Positions 1-11,938 of a stretch of DNA of 64,000 nt are shown here, piece after piece. The stretch is from Closterium sp. NIES-65 (taxonomy: Eukaryota; Streptophyta; Zygnematophyceae; Desmidiales; Closteriaceae), in NCBI GenBank assembly GCA_948144175.1, contig CANXME010000542.1:806001-870000 (forward strand), in the 5' to 3' direction. The position numbers were made by a program, and so were the translations under genes. The notes below the pieces were generated by a model that was not told the DNA's origin, searched no databases, and worked only from the letters and a program-made list of their open reading frames with translations. Numbering within the stretch: position 1 is the stretch's first letter; the number at the start of each line of letters is the position of its first letter.

Positions 1-3000
1 CCTCCACCTGTTCAGTCCCCAGGCAGCAACAATCAGAGTTGCTACTGCCTTGGGCTTGCTTTCACCAATGTAAACCCACCTGTTCTGTCCCAAGGCAGCA
101 GCAACCGTGGATGCTGCTCCCTTGGGCCTGGTTTCAGCACCATGCCTCCACCTGTTCAGTCCCCAGGCAGCAACAACCAGAGTTGCTACTGCCTTGGGCT
201 TGCTTTCACCAATGTAAACCCATCTGTTCTGTCCCAAGGCAGCAGCAACCGTGGATGCTGCTGCCTTGGGCCTGGTTTCAGCACCATGCCTCCACCTGTT
301 CAGTTCCTAGGCAGCAACAACCAGAGTTGCTACTGCCTTGGGCTTGCTTTCACCATTTTAAACCCACCTGTTCAGTCCCAAGGCAGCAGCAACCGTGGAT
401 GCTGCTGCCTTGGGCCTGGTTTCAGCACCATGCCTCCACCTGTTCAGTCCCCAGCCAGCAACAACCAGAGTTGCTACTGCCTTGGGCTTGCGCGGAACCA
501 CTGTAAACCCACCTGTTCAGTCCCAAGGCAGCAGCAACTTTGGATGCTGCTGCCTTGGGCTTGCTTTCACCATTTTAAACCCATCTGTTCAGTCCCAAGG
601 CAGCAGCAACTTTGGATGCTGCTGCCTTTAGCCTGGTTTCAGCACCATGCCTCCACCTGTTCAGTCCCCAGGCAGCAACAACCAGAGTTGCTACTGCCTT
701 GGGCTTGCTTTCACCAATGTAAACCCACCTGTTCTGTCCCAAGGCAGCAGCAACCGTGGATGCTGCTGCCTTGGGCCTGGTTTCAGCACCATGCCTCCAC
801 CTGTTCAGTCCCCAGGCAGCAACAACCAGAGTTGCTGCTGCCTTGGGCTTGCTTTCACCACTGTAAACCCACCTGTTCTGTCCCAAGGCAGCAGCAGCTT
901 TGGATGCTGCTGCCTCGGGCTTGCTTTCACCATTGTAAACCCACCTGTTCAGTCCCAAGGCAGCAGCATCTCTGGATGCTGCTGCCTTGGGCCTGGTTTC
1001 AGCACCATGCCTCCACCTGTTCAGTCCCCAGGCAGCAACAACCAGAGTTGCTGCTGCCTTGGGCTTGCTTTCACCATTTTAAACCCACCTGTTCAGTCCC
1101 AAGGCAGCAGCAACCGTGGATGCTGCTGCCTTGGGCCTGGTTTCAGCACCATGCCTCCACCTGTTCAGTCCCCAGCCAGCAACAACCAGAGTTGCTACTG
1201 CCTTGGGCTTGCGCGGAACCACTGTAAACCCACCTGTTCAGTCCCAAGGCAGCAGCAACTTTGGATGCTGCTGCCTTGGGCTTGCTTTCACCATTTTAAA
1301 CCCATCTGTTCAGTCCCAAGGCAGCAGCAACTTTGGATGCTGCTGCCTTGGGCCTGGTTTCAGCGCCATGCCTCCACATGTTCAGTCCCCAGGCAGCAAC
1401 AACCAGAGTTGCTACTGCCTTGGGCTTGCTTTCACCAATGTAAACCCACCTGTTCTGTCCCAAGGCAGCAGCAACCGTGGATGCTGCTCCCTTGGGCCTG
1501 GTTTCAGCACCATGCCTCCACCTGTTCAGTCCCCAGGCAGCAACAACCAGAGTTGCTACTGCCTTGGGCTTGCTTTCACCAATGTAAACCCATCTGTTCT
1601 GTCCCAAGGCAGCAGCAACCGTGGATGCTGCTGCCTTGGGCCTGGTTTCAGCACCATGCCTCCACCTGTTCAGTCCCCAGGCAGCAACAACCAGAGTTGC
1701 TACTGCCTTGGGCTTGCTTTCACCATTTTGAACCCACCTGTTCAGTCCCAAGGCAGCAGCAACCGTGGATGCTGCTGCCTTGGGCCTGGTTTCAGCACCA
1801 TGCCTCCACCTGTTCAGTCCCCAGCCAGCAACAACCAGAGTTGCTACTGCCTTGGGCTTGCGCGGAACCACTGTAAACCCACCTGTTCAGTCCCAAGGCA
1901 GCAGCAACTTTGGATGCTGCTGCCTTGGGCTTGCTTTCACCATTTTAAACCCATCTGTTCAGTCCCAAGGCAGCAGCAACTTTGGATGCTACTGCCTTGG
2001 GCCTGGTTTCAGCGCCATGCCTCCACCTGTTCAGTCCCCAGGCATCAACAACCAGAGTTGCTACTGCCTTGGGCTTGCTTTCACCAATGTAATCCCACCT
2101 GTTCCGTCCCAAGGCAGCAGCAACCGTAGATGCTGCTGCCTTGGGCCTGGTTTCAGCACCATGCCTCCACCTGTTCAGTCCCCAGGCAGCAACAACCAGA
2201 GTTGCTACTGCCTTGGGCTTGCTTTCACCATTTTTAACCCACCTGTTTAGTCCCAAGGCAGCAGCAACCGTGGATGTTGCTGCCTTGGGCCTGGTTTCAG
2301 CACCATGCCTCCACCTGTTCAGTCCCCAGCCAGCAACAACCAGAGTTGCTACTGCCTTGGGCTTGCGCGGAACCACTGTAAACCCACCTGTTCAGTCCCA
2401 AGGCAGCAGCAACTTTGGATGCTGCTGCCTTGGGCTTGCTTTCACCATTTTAAACCCACCTGTTCAGTCCCAAGGCAGCAGAAACCGTGGATGCTGCTGC
2501 CTTGGGCCTGGTTTCAGCTTCATGCCTCCACCTGTTCAGTCCCCAGGCAGCAACAACCAGAGTTGCTACTGCCTTGGGCTTGCTTTCACCATTTTAAACC
2601 CACCTGTTCAGTCCCAAGGCAGCAGCAACCGTGGATGCTGCTGCCTTGGGCCTGGTTTCAGCACCATGCCTCCACCTGTTCAGTCCCCAGCCAGCAACAA
2701 CCAGAGTTGCTACTACCTTGGGCTTGCGCGGAACCACTGTAAACCCACCTGTTCAGTCCCAAGGCAGCAGCAACTTTGGATGCTGCTGCCTTGGGCTTGC
2801 TTTCACCATTTTAAACCCATCTGTTCAGTCCCAAGGCAGCAGCAACTTTGGATGCTGCTGCCTTGGGCCTGGTTTCAGCGCCATGCCTCCACCTGTTCAG
2901 TCCCCAGGCAGCAACAACCAGAGTTGCTACTGCCTTGGGCTTGCGCGGAACCACTGTAAACCCACCTGTTCAGTCCCAAGGCAGCAGCAACTTTGGATGC

Positions 3001-3770
3001 TGCTGCCTTGGGCTTGCTTTCACCATTTTAAACCCATCTGTTCAGTCCCAAGGCAGCAGCAACTTTGGATGCTGCTGCCTTGGGCCTGGTTTCGGCACCA
3101 TGCCTCCACCTGTTCAGTCCCCAGGCAGCAACAACCAGAGTTGCTGCTGCCTTGGGCTTGCTTTCACCACTGTAAACCCACCTGTTCTGTCCCAAGGCAG
3201 CAGAAGCTTTGGATGCTGCTGCCTTGGGCTTGCTTTCACCATTGTAAACCCACCTGTTCAGTCCCAAGGCAGCAGCATCTCTGGATGCTGCTGCCTTGGG
3301 CCTGGTTTCAGCACCATGCCTCCACCTGTTCAGTCCCCAGGCAGCAACAACCAGAGTTGCTACTGCCTTGGGCTTGCTTTCACCAATGTAAACCCACCTG
3401 TTCTGTCCCAAGGCAGCAGCAACCGTGGATGCTGCTGCCTTGGGCCTGGTTTCAGCACCATGCCTCCACCTGTTCAGTCCCCAGGCAGCAACAACCAGAG
3501 TTGCTGCTGCCTTGGGCTTGCTTTCACCACTGTAAGCCCACCTGTTCAGTCCCAAGGCAGCAGCAACTTTGGATGCTGCTGCCTTGGGCTTGCTTTCACC
3601 ACTGTAAACCCACCTGTTCTGTCCCAAGGCAGCAGCATCTCTGGATGCAGCTGCCTTGGACCTGGTTTCAGCACCATGCACCCACCCGTTCAGTCCCCTG
3701 GCAGCAGCAACCAGAGTTGCTGGTGCTTTGGGCCCTTTCTCTATTGCGTGCACTCACCGCTCGGTGCTGC
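1..3770. repeat. 72-bp hairpin-forming minisatellite, about 52 units
   Basis: Head-to-tail units of 72 bp alternate between two types, so the array also repeats every 144 bp (unit starts at 1, 145, 289, 433). One type carries CCCAAGGCAGCAGCA and its exact reverse complement around an 8-base loop, for example 522-536 pairing with 545-559. Six units contain one extra base (GCGGAACC in place of TTTCACC, near 491, 1212, 1861, 2366, 2727, 2944), making them 73 bp. Because 72 is a multiple of three, all frames stay open for long stretches on both strands, but the 73-bp units switch the frame. I therefore read this as non-coding satellite DNA. The last unit decays after about 3740. The array continues off the left edge. 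Confidence 0.9.
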
Positions 3771-3774
3771 ATGA

Positions 3775-4043
3775 CGTGCATTGGCACATTTCTGCAGACA
3801 TCTATAGATGCCCTAATCCTTGTCCCTGCTGTGCCAACGCCCTAACCATCCATCTCCTTCCTCTCCTCGGGGTATGCGCTGACATGGTTTTAGATGGCAG
3901 GGGTTGGTGTAGGTGCGGGAGGGCATCCTGCAATACAAGCTTGTAAGGATGCCCAGAGAGGAACGGTCAATATTTCGGTCCACATGCGGCCACTTTTGTG
4001 TGTTCTCCGCGTCGGGCTCTCGGCATTGTACCTTGGGGACACG
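3775..4043. other. Spacer between minisatellite and gene fragment
   Basis: Unique sequence. Nothing in it is recognised as a gene. It would include the promoter of the split gene beginning at 4044 if that gene is real; no clear TATA box is seen. Confidence 0.4.
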
Positions 4044-4988
4044 ATGGCGACGACAGATGATGTGATTCACTTTTTGGTTGAGTCAGCACCCCAAGCGACC
4101 AACCGACTTATTGAGGCAGGCCTAGCAGCAGGTATGACACAAGGTTTGGGCGAGCATGTGATGTGTGCATGATCTGAAGTGCTGGTTGTCTTTCTATCGA
4201 ATATCCTACACCCGTGAAATGTATCACATGCCTGAACATTCTCTGCCTGCACATTCTCTGCCTAACAGATCCTGCTTCAAACGACACTCATACCGGCGTA
4301 ATTGTGGAAAGACATCGAAAAGAGTACAGCCGCATCTTTAAAGAACGCGCGAAAGGAACTATGGAGGATGTAGTAGCCCTGCATCAACGGCCCAGTCGAG
4401 TGCTGGCCGGGCTTAGATACTCCTTCCCACTAGTGCAGTATGATGCGCGCGGAAGACTGCGACAGGTTTCCGGTCGATCATGGGGAGGCGCCAGGCGTGG
4501 CGCGGCATTTGCAGCAACGTGTAATTCAGGTAAGATTTGGAAGATGCATCTGAAGTTGGCTTGTTTTGGACGTGAGTAATAAACGACGTCCCGTCCACAC
4601 TCCCAATACGTTTCAGGGGCCAACCATGAAGGGAGTGGCAACGTCATGGGGACCGAGCTGCCAGATGCGCCAGCCGTAGGCACTGTGGGCATGGATGCTG
4701 ATGAGGGCGTTTCCGGAGTGCCCAGAGATACTGCGGTGGCCGCGCCTGCACGAAGTGTGACGACGACTCCAGAACGGCCAGTGCAAGGGTGAGAGTAGTG
4801 GGTGTGGTGGCTACATATGGCAAAATGTCATTGTGCACTATCAAACACGTCGTTGTATCCATGTCCAAACTCCCCTCCTCTTTATGTCCACTAGGCCTGC
4901 CAACAGCCACCGACGAGCAGTTGCGCGTGGGAGTGTCCCTAGGCACTGGCCTTCTGCTCCGAGCGTGGATGACATCGACGGACAACGG
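4044..4988 (+). CDS. Split gene fragment of unknown function, four predicted exons
   Basis: I predict exons 4044-4131, 4269-4529, 4617-4788 and 4895-4988. The ATG at 4044 opens a frame beginning MATTDDVIHFLVES. All three introns start GT (gtatga, gtaaga, gtgaga) and end AG after pyrimidine-rich sequence, are 87-137 bp long, and joining the exons keeps one open frame. Exon 2 is rich in charged residues (VERHRKEYSRIFKERAKG). Exon 3 is acidic and Ala/Val-rich. A further donor (gtatgtct) at 4989 suggests more exons, but none is convincing before the E1 retroelement begins at about 5323. The gene is therefore either unfinished in this reading or cut by the insertion. No family is recognised. It could also be an ORF of an unknown transposon. 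Confidence 0.45.
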
Positions 4989-5322
4989 GTATGTCTTGTC
5001 GAGCCTCGACAGTTGGTTGGGTTCTTCCAAGGGTGTCGATTGGTGTGTTCACATGAGCAAGCGTGTAGTGAGGGGATGACATTGAGGTCATGGAAGTTCT
5101 CATGGGCATCGGTCGGCATGTTTTGGAGATGCGACGCGTGTTCGCATGGTGTAGAGTTTTGGTCATGTCCGAGCCGGCGTATCGAGAGAGCACGAACCGG
5201 TGTAGGCGCGCATTCTCCGATTCTACAGTCGAAATTTGTCGGGGCATTTGCTTTAGCCGGAATGGGGTATCAGCAAATGTGGGAGTTTTGTCGCAATGTC
5301 GGCTTGCCAGCACCAGGGAAGG
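4989..5322. other. Unassigned sequence next to E1
   Basis: This interval could hold intron and later exon sequence of the 4044 gene, but no joined frame is convincing. The copia coding homology of E1 stops abruptly at about 5323. Confidence 0.3.
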
Positions 5323-5334
5323 GACAGTAGGATA

Positions 5335-6343
5335 ATTCGAGTTTCCCTTTCTCGATCTCGTCCTTCACGAAGAAGTATCGCAGAGCGATATGCTTCGTTC
5401 TGTTCGCGAATCCGCTTTTGTTGGCGATGCGAATTGCATATTGGTTGTCGCAGAATAGGGTGAAGTTGGGTAACTCGGCTAACTTTGCTTCTTCCAGCAG
5501 CTCGCGAAGGTAGAGTCCTTCCTTGGTGGCTGAACAGAGAGCGATATATTCTGCTTCAGCTGAAGAGAGAGCGATTAGTTCCTGCTTACTCGACTGCCAG
5601 GAGATAGGTCCGATAGGCTCGAGACGATAGACGTAGCCAGTGCAAGAGCGCCTGTTATCAGAATCGCCGGCATGGTCAGCATCGACGTAGCCGATTAGTT
5701 TCGTCGTCGTAGCTTCGCCTTTATAGTAAGTCAGGCCGATCGTCGGTGTGCTCACGAAGTAGTGTAGTGCGCGATCGAGCTCCGCCAGATGCTTTGCTTC
5801 TGATTTCTTGAGATAGGTGGCGAGTTGGCTTGCGGAGTAGGATAGATCCGGGCGACAGGTGACACCTGCGAAGAGAAGGCAGCCCAGTTTCCTTTGGTAG
5901 TCTCGTATTCCGGCAGCTTTGAGTGGAGCGGAATTTCCCTTGTCGTTTCCTGCTGTGTAGCGGTATGGTGTGGCGATGGCGGTAGGTGTGAGTGAAAAAC
6001 GTTTGGCGATGGTGTCGGCGTATTTCTCGGCGCTTAGGTAGATCGCATTTTCTTCTTCACGGATGTTGAGCCCGAGGTACTGGGTCACGGTAGAAGAGAC
6101 CGTGAGCGTGAGGTCTTTCTGCAGCTCCCCTTCGAACCAGGTGGTGACGTCGTCGGTGGAGCCGATGTAGAGCAAGTCGTCGACATAGACGATCAGTAGG
6201 ATGTAGTCTGCGCCTTTGGTGAGGCGGTACATTCCTTGGTCGTGAGGCAGTTGGCCGAATCCGATGCGAGTGAGGCGGGTGTGTAGGTGCTGTTGCCACA
6301 GTCGCGGGGCTTGTTTGATTCCGTAGAGCGATTTCAGTAGTTG
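5335..6343 (-). pseudogene. E1 reverse transcriptase C-terminal part and RNase H
   Basis: The frame contains YVDDLLYIG (motif C, catalytic aspartates), the connection domain (GCLLFAGVTCRPDLSYS), and RNase H with GYVDADHAGD, SSAEAEYIAL and FCDNQYAIR, the acidic residues expected. The end is normal up to about KLELSYCP and then diverges. The C-terminal tail usual in copia (IFTKPLP-like) is absent. The upstream stop at 6344 separates it from motif A. Confidence 0.85.
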
Positions 6344-6681
6344 TTAGATCTGATTAGGATTTCCGTGAGTGCCGTGTGGGAGTTCGACGAAGATTTCGGC
6401 GTCGACGGGTGCGTAGAGGAATGCGTTGGCAACATCGATTTGTCGCAGCTTCTTCTTCTTCATGGCGGCGACGGCGAGAAGGATTCGGAGAGAGGTATGT
6501 CGACTGACTGGGGCGAATGTTTCGGTGAAGTCTCGTCCTTGCTCCTGGTCGAATCCACGCACGACCCAGCGTGCTTTGAACTTCTCGATTGTGCCGTCAG
6601 CTTTCGTCTTGATGCGGAAGACCCATTTCCCGGTGAGAATGGTCTTGTTCCGTGCCACGCTTGCGGGAACGACCTTCCAGG
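6344..6681 (-). pseudogene. E1 reverse transcriptase, N-terminal part
   Basis: The reading resumes on the other side of E2 with copia reverse transcriptase: GKWVFRIK, KFKARWVVRGF, TFAPVSRHTSLR and the motif A sequence LRQIDVANAFLYA with its catalytic aspartate. It ends at an in-frame TAA near 6344, inside the conserved stretch just before LKSLYGIKQAP. It would have been one enzyme with the piece at 5335-6343. Confidence 0.85.
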
Positions 6682-6811
6682 TGTCAAAATGAGAAACGAG
6701 AATGATGTGACTAACAGGAACAAGAGTACAAATATGAAACCCTAATCTGGTGTACCCCCTAAGGTGTAACCCACTACAGCCTAGAACCACATAAACATAT
6801 AATGTTTGACA
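6682..6811 (-). repeat. 3' LTR of E2 (130 bp)
   Basis: The plus strand begins TGTCAAAATGAG and ends GTTTGACA. It appears identical to the copy at 13729-13858. The polypurine tract lies immediately to the right. Confidence 0.93.
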
Positions 6812-7047
6812 CACCCCCATAGGCAAAGTGGGGCAGACCTAGGGGTCACAAGACCAGTCAAGGTAAAACAAGGCAAACAAGCTCAGGGTGGATCTCGAGG
6901 ATTCCACACAAATTCCGAGCACAAGCAAGCGGTCACAAGACCAGTTCACATGCAGATTTATAATAGAGCAAGAAGTACAATGATCACAACCTAGCAAGAG
7001 TAAACATGCAGGTATATATATATATAGTGATCACAGTACAGACAAAG

Positions 7048-10000
7048 TCAAGAAGTAAGCAAGTGAGGTCCAGTCGGCACAAGGCCTAGAAGAGTGCAAA
7101 AACGCTGATGGTCAACAGGCGGAAGCGCCTTGGTGAACACATCAGCAGTGTTGGCCTCAGAGGCCACGTAACGCAGACGAAGCTGACCACGCTGCTGTAG
7201 CTCTCGAGCTAGAAAGTAACGCAGAGCAATGTGTTTCGTCCTGTGCTCCACTCTGTGCTCGTCACACAAGGCAATGGTTGCCTTGTTGTCGACGTACAGC
7301 ACTGGAGGAGAACGAGGCTGCTCTCCAAGGTCCGTCAGCAGGTAGGTGAGCCAGCGAAGCTCCTGGGCAGCCATGGCCGTGGCGTAGATCTCAGCCTCAC
7401 AGCTGGAGCTGAGAACAGAAGAAGAGCGAGTAGAACGCCAAGAGACAGAGCCAGAGCCAAGGCTGAAGGTGTAACCCTGAGACGACCGCTGAGTAGCCTG
7501 GTCGTCTGCCCAAGAAGCGTCTGAGTGTCCAGTGAGAACAGGCCAGTCTCGCCCTCCAAGCACTAGCCCCATGCCCGACGTACTGCACAAGTAGCGCAAC
7601 ACCCTCTTAGCTGCATCCATGTGCTCCTTCCGGTGACGGCCGGGAGCGACATAGCGTGCTAAGATGCTGAGAGGGTATGCAAGGTCAGGTCGCGTGCAGG
7701 TCATCAGGTACATGAGGCAGCCCACAAGCTCTGGATACGGACCACTCGGCTCTACGGACTCATCCGAAGGCAGAGTTGAGAGCGAGTGTCCCGTAGGCAG
7801 AGGAGTGGACTGAGGCGAGGAGTACGTGAAGCCGAAGCGCTGAAGGACCTGCTGCACCATGTGTGACTGAGTCAGGGTAATGGTGCGCCGTGCTCTGTCC
7901 CGGGTGATCCGCAAGCCAAGATAGCTTGTCAGTTCACCTAGGTCTGTGCACGTGTGTCTCTTCTGCAGCTCGGACTTCACGTGAGCGAGACCAGCTGTGT
8001 CAGAAGTGGCAAAGACCAAGTCGTCGACGTACACGGAGATGTAGAACGACGGCAGTGAGGTGTCGGTGCGTAGAAACAACGACGGGTCAGCAGTAGAAGG
8101 AGCGAACCCAAGAGCCGCAAGAGTAGTCCTCAGTGTGTCGTGCCACTCACGTGGCGCCTGGCGGAGACCGTAGGCTGGCCGCCGGAGGCTCCACTGGGTA
8201 CCAGGAGGAAACGACCCAGTGAAGCCAGGTGGGCGGCGTAGCCAGATCTCCTCGTGCAGGCTGCCCTGCAAGAAAGCTGTGCTGAAGACAAGCGAGTGGA
8301 GCTCGTAGTCACGCTGAGCAGCGACGTGCAGTAGAACCCGAAGAGTGGTCATCTTCGGGGTCGGGGAGAAGGTCTGGAAGAAGTCAACTCCCTGCCGCTG
8401 ACTGAAGCCTCGCGCAACGTAACGCGCCTTGAAGACAGGCGGAGAGCCCGGTGGCCGCTTCACCCTGAAAATCCACATGCCACTGACGATGTTCGCCCCA
8501 GGTGGGGAAACCTCGTCGACGTAGGTGCCTTTGGACTTCCAGGAAGCCATCTCTGCGTCCATGGCTGTCTGCCACTGAGAGGAGTAGGGACCGGCCATCG
8601 CCTCTGCGTAAGAGCGTGGGGTCGGGATGTCTGGTGCATCCGGGTCTCCCTCAGGGGCAACAAGCATGGACACGAGATGGGGCAAAGCAGCAGCAAGGCA
8701 ACCAAACTCCTCCTGCCTGTCCTCTAGGACGTCAGTGCCAAGGGCACAGTCACCCCCGACGGACGGAGGACAGACAGACTCAGACTCAGCAACAAGACTG
8801 GCAGCGTAGTCTAAACGACACGCAGCTGCAAAGTCGACCAGCTCAGCAACTAAGGCAGACGCAGCAGCGGACTCAAAGGAAGGGTCAGTGACAACCGTAG
8901 CTAGGAGACGTGTGACAGTAGGACTGGCAGCGCGAAGGGAGTCAGACGCCGGGTCAGCAAGAGCAGGAAGAGAGGACGCAGGAGGCGACGGGAGAGAGAC
9001 ACGCTGTGGAGCAGTGGACTGACGAAGTGCCATCTGGTGAGTGCCTGGGACAACAGGAGGACGCTGACGCTGGACACGACGACCAGAGGTAGCAGCACGA
9101 ACAGGCGACGCTCGACGAGACGCAGGCGACACAGGACGTGACGCAGGCTCACGACGCTCAGCAAGACCTCTAGTCGGACCAGTGTAAGGAGCAGGCACAG
9201 GGAGAGGGTAGGCAGGCGGTAACTGTGGCTGTGACTGGACAGACGGCGGACACTCTAAGGCGGGAGGAGGAAGCTGACCAAGAACCTGCTGAAGGAGTGG
9301 AACGAAGTACGGCCGAGGCCGTGCAGCAACTCCCGAACCAGCAGCGTCACCAGCGGCAGGGTCCTCAGCACCAGCAGCAGCACCTCCAGCAGCACCTCCA
9401 GCAGCACCAGCAGTACCGCCAGCAGCAGCAGTACCTCCAGGACCAGGGTCAGCAGCACCCGCAGCAGCTCCAACGCCCGGGTCCTCAGCACCACCCTCAC
9501 CTCCAGCAGCACCAGCAGCACCGCCAGCAGTAACAGCACCTCCAACAGTACCGCCAGCAGCAGCAGCACCTCCAGCTCCAGGGTCCGCAGTACCAGTAGT
9601 AGTGTCAACCCCGGGGAGCCCAGCACCAGCAGTCCCACTACGAAGACTGATGTGCCGAGCGTACCACTCCCGGAGCTGTGGGGAAGAGGGCGGCTCCCGC
9701 CGCGGCGGGGAAACACGAGCACCAACTCCAGCAGCACCGCGAGCCCAAGACGCACCCCGCCGAAGGCTGCAGTACCGCGAGTACCACTCACGCAGCTGCT
9801 GCGAAGAGGGAGCTCCTCCAGGCGTCTCACAGTCAGCTGCAGTACCCCCAGACTCAGCAACTCCAGGCTCAGCACCCCCCGACTCAGTAACCCCAGGCTC
9901 AGCACCCCCAGACTCGGCAACCCCAAGCTCAGCACCCCCAGATTCAGCACCCCCACGCTCAGTACCCCCACACTCAGCACCCCCAAGCTCCGCACGCTCA

Positions 10001-11938
10001 GGCTCCGCACGCTCAGGCTCAGAACCCCTAGCCGGACGCGAGTCGACAGCTACCTCGGCAGGCTCAACCGGGTCTACCTGGGAGACACCTGAAGGAGCGG
10101 CACCCTTCGGGGGGAGGGGGTCTACCACTGCAGCACCTGGCGCGAGGAAGAGAGGCGGGGGAGGGAGCGGGGCAGTGCGGTAGGGGAAGAGGCGGTAGAA
10201 GGGTACGGACTCGTCAAAAGTGACGTCCTGAGAGGGGAAGACGCGGTGCGAGGCGGGGTGGTAAAACTGCCAGCCAGACGCATCCGGGACAAAGCCAAGA
10301 AAGACACACGGAGCAGTGCAGGAGGAGAGCTTGTCCGCAGACGTGTGGCGAACAAAAGCTCGGGATCCCCAGACACGGAAGCGTGACGCATCGCCAACCT
10401 CCCCCGTCCACAGCAGTGTGGGCGAGGTCTCCGGAGCGGAGACACGGGGCCAGAGGTTGAGCTGATGCGCAGCGTACCGGACCGCAAACGGCCACAGAAA
10501 GTGGGGGGCAGCCGCGTGGACTAAGGAGGTACGAGCGACCTCCATGACCAAGCCAATGTGGCGCTCAGCAACCCCATTCTGCTGTGGAGAGGCCGGAAGC
10601 GTGAACGACTGGCGAATGCCGTGCTCGGCACAGTAGGCTGCCAAGAGGTCGGAGGAGAACTCACCACCTCTGTCAGAGTGCAAGATCAGGACAGGAAACT
10701 CCGAGCGAAAACGCTCTCGCAGCTGAAGACGTGCTCTGCTGATCCAAGGGATCAGAACATCAGGGACTTCACCCTTGGTGCGCAAGGGGAAGACCGTGGT
10801 GTAGCGCGAGTAGTCGTCAACGACGATCAAGAAGTACCTCTCCTGGCCCTGACCACGGACGCGGGCTGGGCCCCACACGTCCATGTGGAGCGTCTGCAAA
10901 GGAGCAGTCGTCGGGGGGAACGAGGAGGAGTGAGGGGCAGCGCGCTGCCGCCCCTCGACACAGGGAAGACAAGGAGGAGCAAGGGAGGGTGGGAGGGGAG
11001 GGAGTAACCAAGGAAGACCAGAGACAAGGTACCGGGCGTGCATGCCCCGAAGGCGCTGCACTGACGGGTGACCAAGTCGATGGTGCCAGAGGACTGTCTT
11101 GTGCGCCAGAGAGCGACACGAGCAGGGGGCTGACAGCTGACCTGACGCAGACGCAGACGCCGCTACCTGAGGGGACTCAGTGGTCAGTGTGTACAGGTCC
11201 GACCCCGGCTGCCGAGTGAAGGTAGCCAGGTGACGGCCCGTCCGAGCACACGTGCAGTGTGTCACGCGCTCGTAGGCAGGGGTGAACTGGTGAACACCCC
11301 CATCCTGAAGCGCACAACCCGCCACCAAGTTCGTAGAGAACGAGGGGAGGTGGAGACCTGACAGTGTGCCCGACGGGACAGCAGGACAAGGAAGGACAGT
11401 GGAGGAGGTCGCAATGACCGGACCCCCAGAGGGGTCAGCGAGCGAGACAGCGACTGGTCGAGCAAGGGGCTCAAGAGCAGTGCGGTCACGAAAGAAACAG
11501 CGCGAAGCGCCTGAGTCTAGAGTGAAGGTGTGCAGTGCCTCAGTGGACTCAGTAGTACCTGGGGTGGCGGACACACAAGTACCTAGAGCAGTAGCCTCAC
11601 CAGCACCTGGGGCAGCAGACACGCAAGCACCTAGGGCGGCAGCCTCACTCGTGCGGATGCCTGGGTCAGGCGGAACACACAGGTACTGGTCCTCCTCTCC
11701 ACTAATAGTCAATGCATACATGGCTTTGAGAATAACATCAAAATCAAGAGCATAGATATCGATATCCTTCTTGAGGAGATCAGCCCACTGAGGGAGCTCA
11801 GGAGCGTCAGGAAACTGAGCACGCCAAGCGTCATCTAGGCGAGAGAAGCAGCGCTGCGCAGTGTGCGCCCTCCCGCACGTCTGTCCCTTGCGGCGACCAG
11901 TGCGGATGACGTACGTGCAGCTAAGGCTACCCCCCCCC
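7048..11938 (-). CDS. E2 pol: protease, integrase, reverse transcriptase, RNase H
   Basis: One open frame of about 1630 codons. It starts with a Cys/His segment (CGRAHTAQRC), then the protease FTLDSGASRCFF (near 11510). The integrase has WHHRLGHP … CLPC and the core residues HMDVWGP (10880), HSDRGGEF (10670) and NGVAERH (10565). A long Gly/Ala/Pro linker follows (about 8950-10200) with two LREWY repeats. Then come reverse transcriptase (TFSPTPKMTTLR, YVDDLVFA near 8028) and RNase H (GHSDASWADD, SSCEAEIYA, LYVDNKATIAL). Motif A reads HSLVFSTAFLQG; related copies in this window have LDF, so the catalytic aspartate is replaced by valine (codon 8287-8289). Pol lies one base out of phase with gag and is probably reached by frameshifting at a run of nine G (11930-11938). 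Confidence 0.93.

Noticed and set aside
39-3845. Long Cys/Pro/Gln-rich open frames on both strands of the 72-bp array as secreted proteins
   Set aside because: All frames are open because the unit is a multiple of three. The 73-bp units switch frames, and no signal peptide or unique domain accompanies them.
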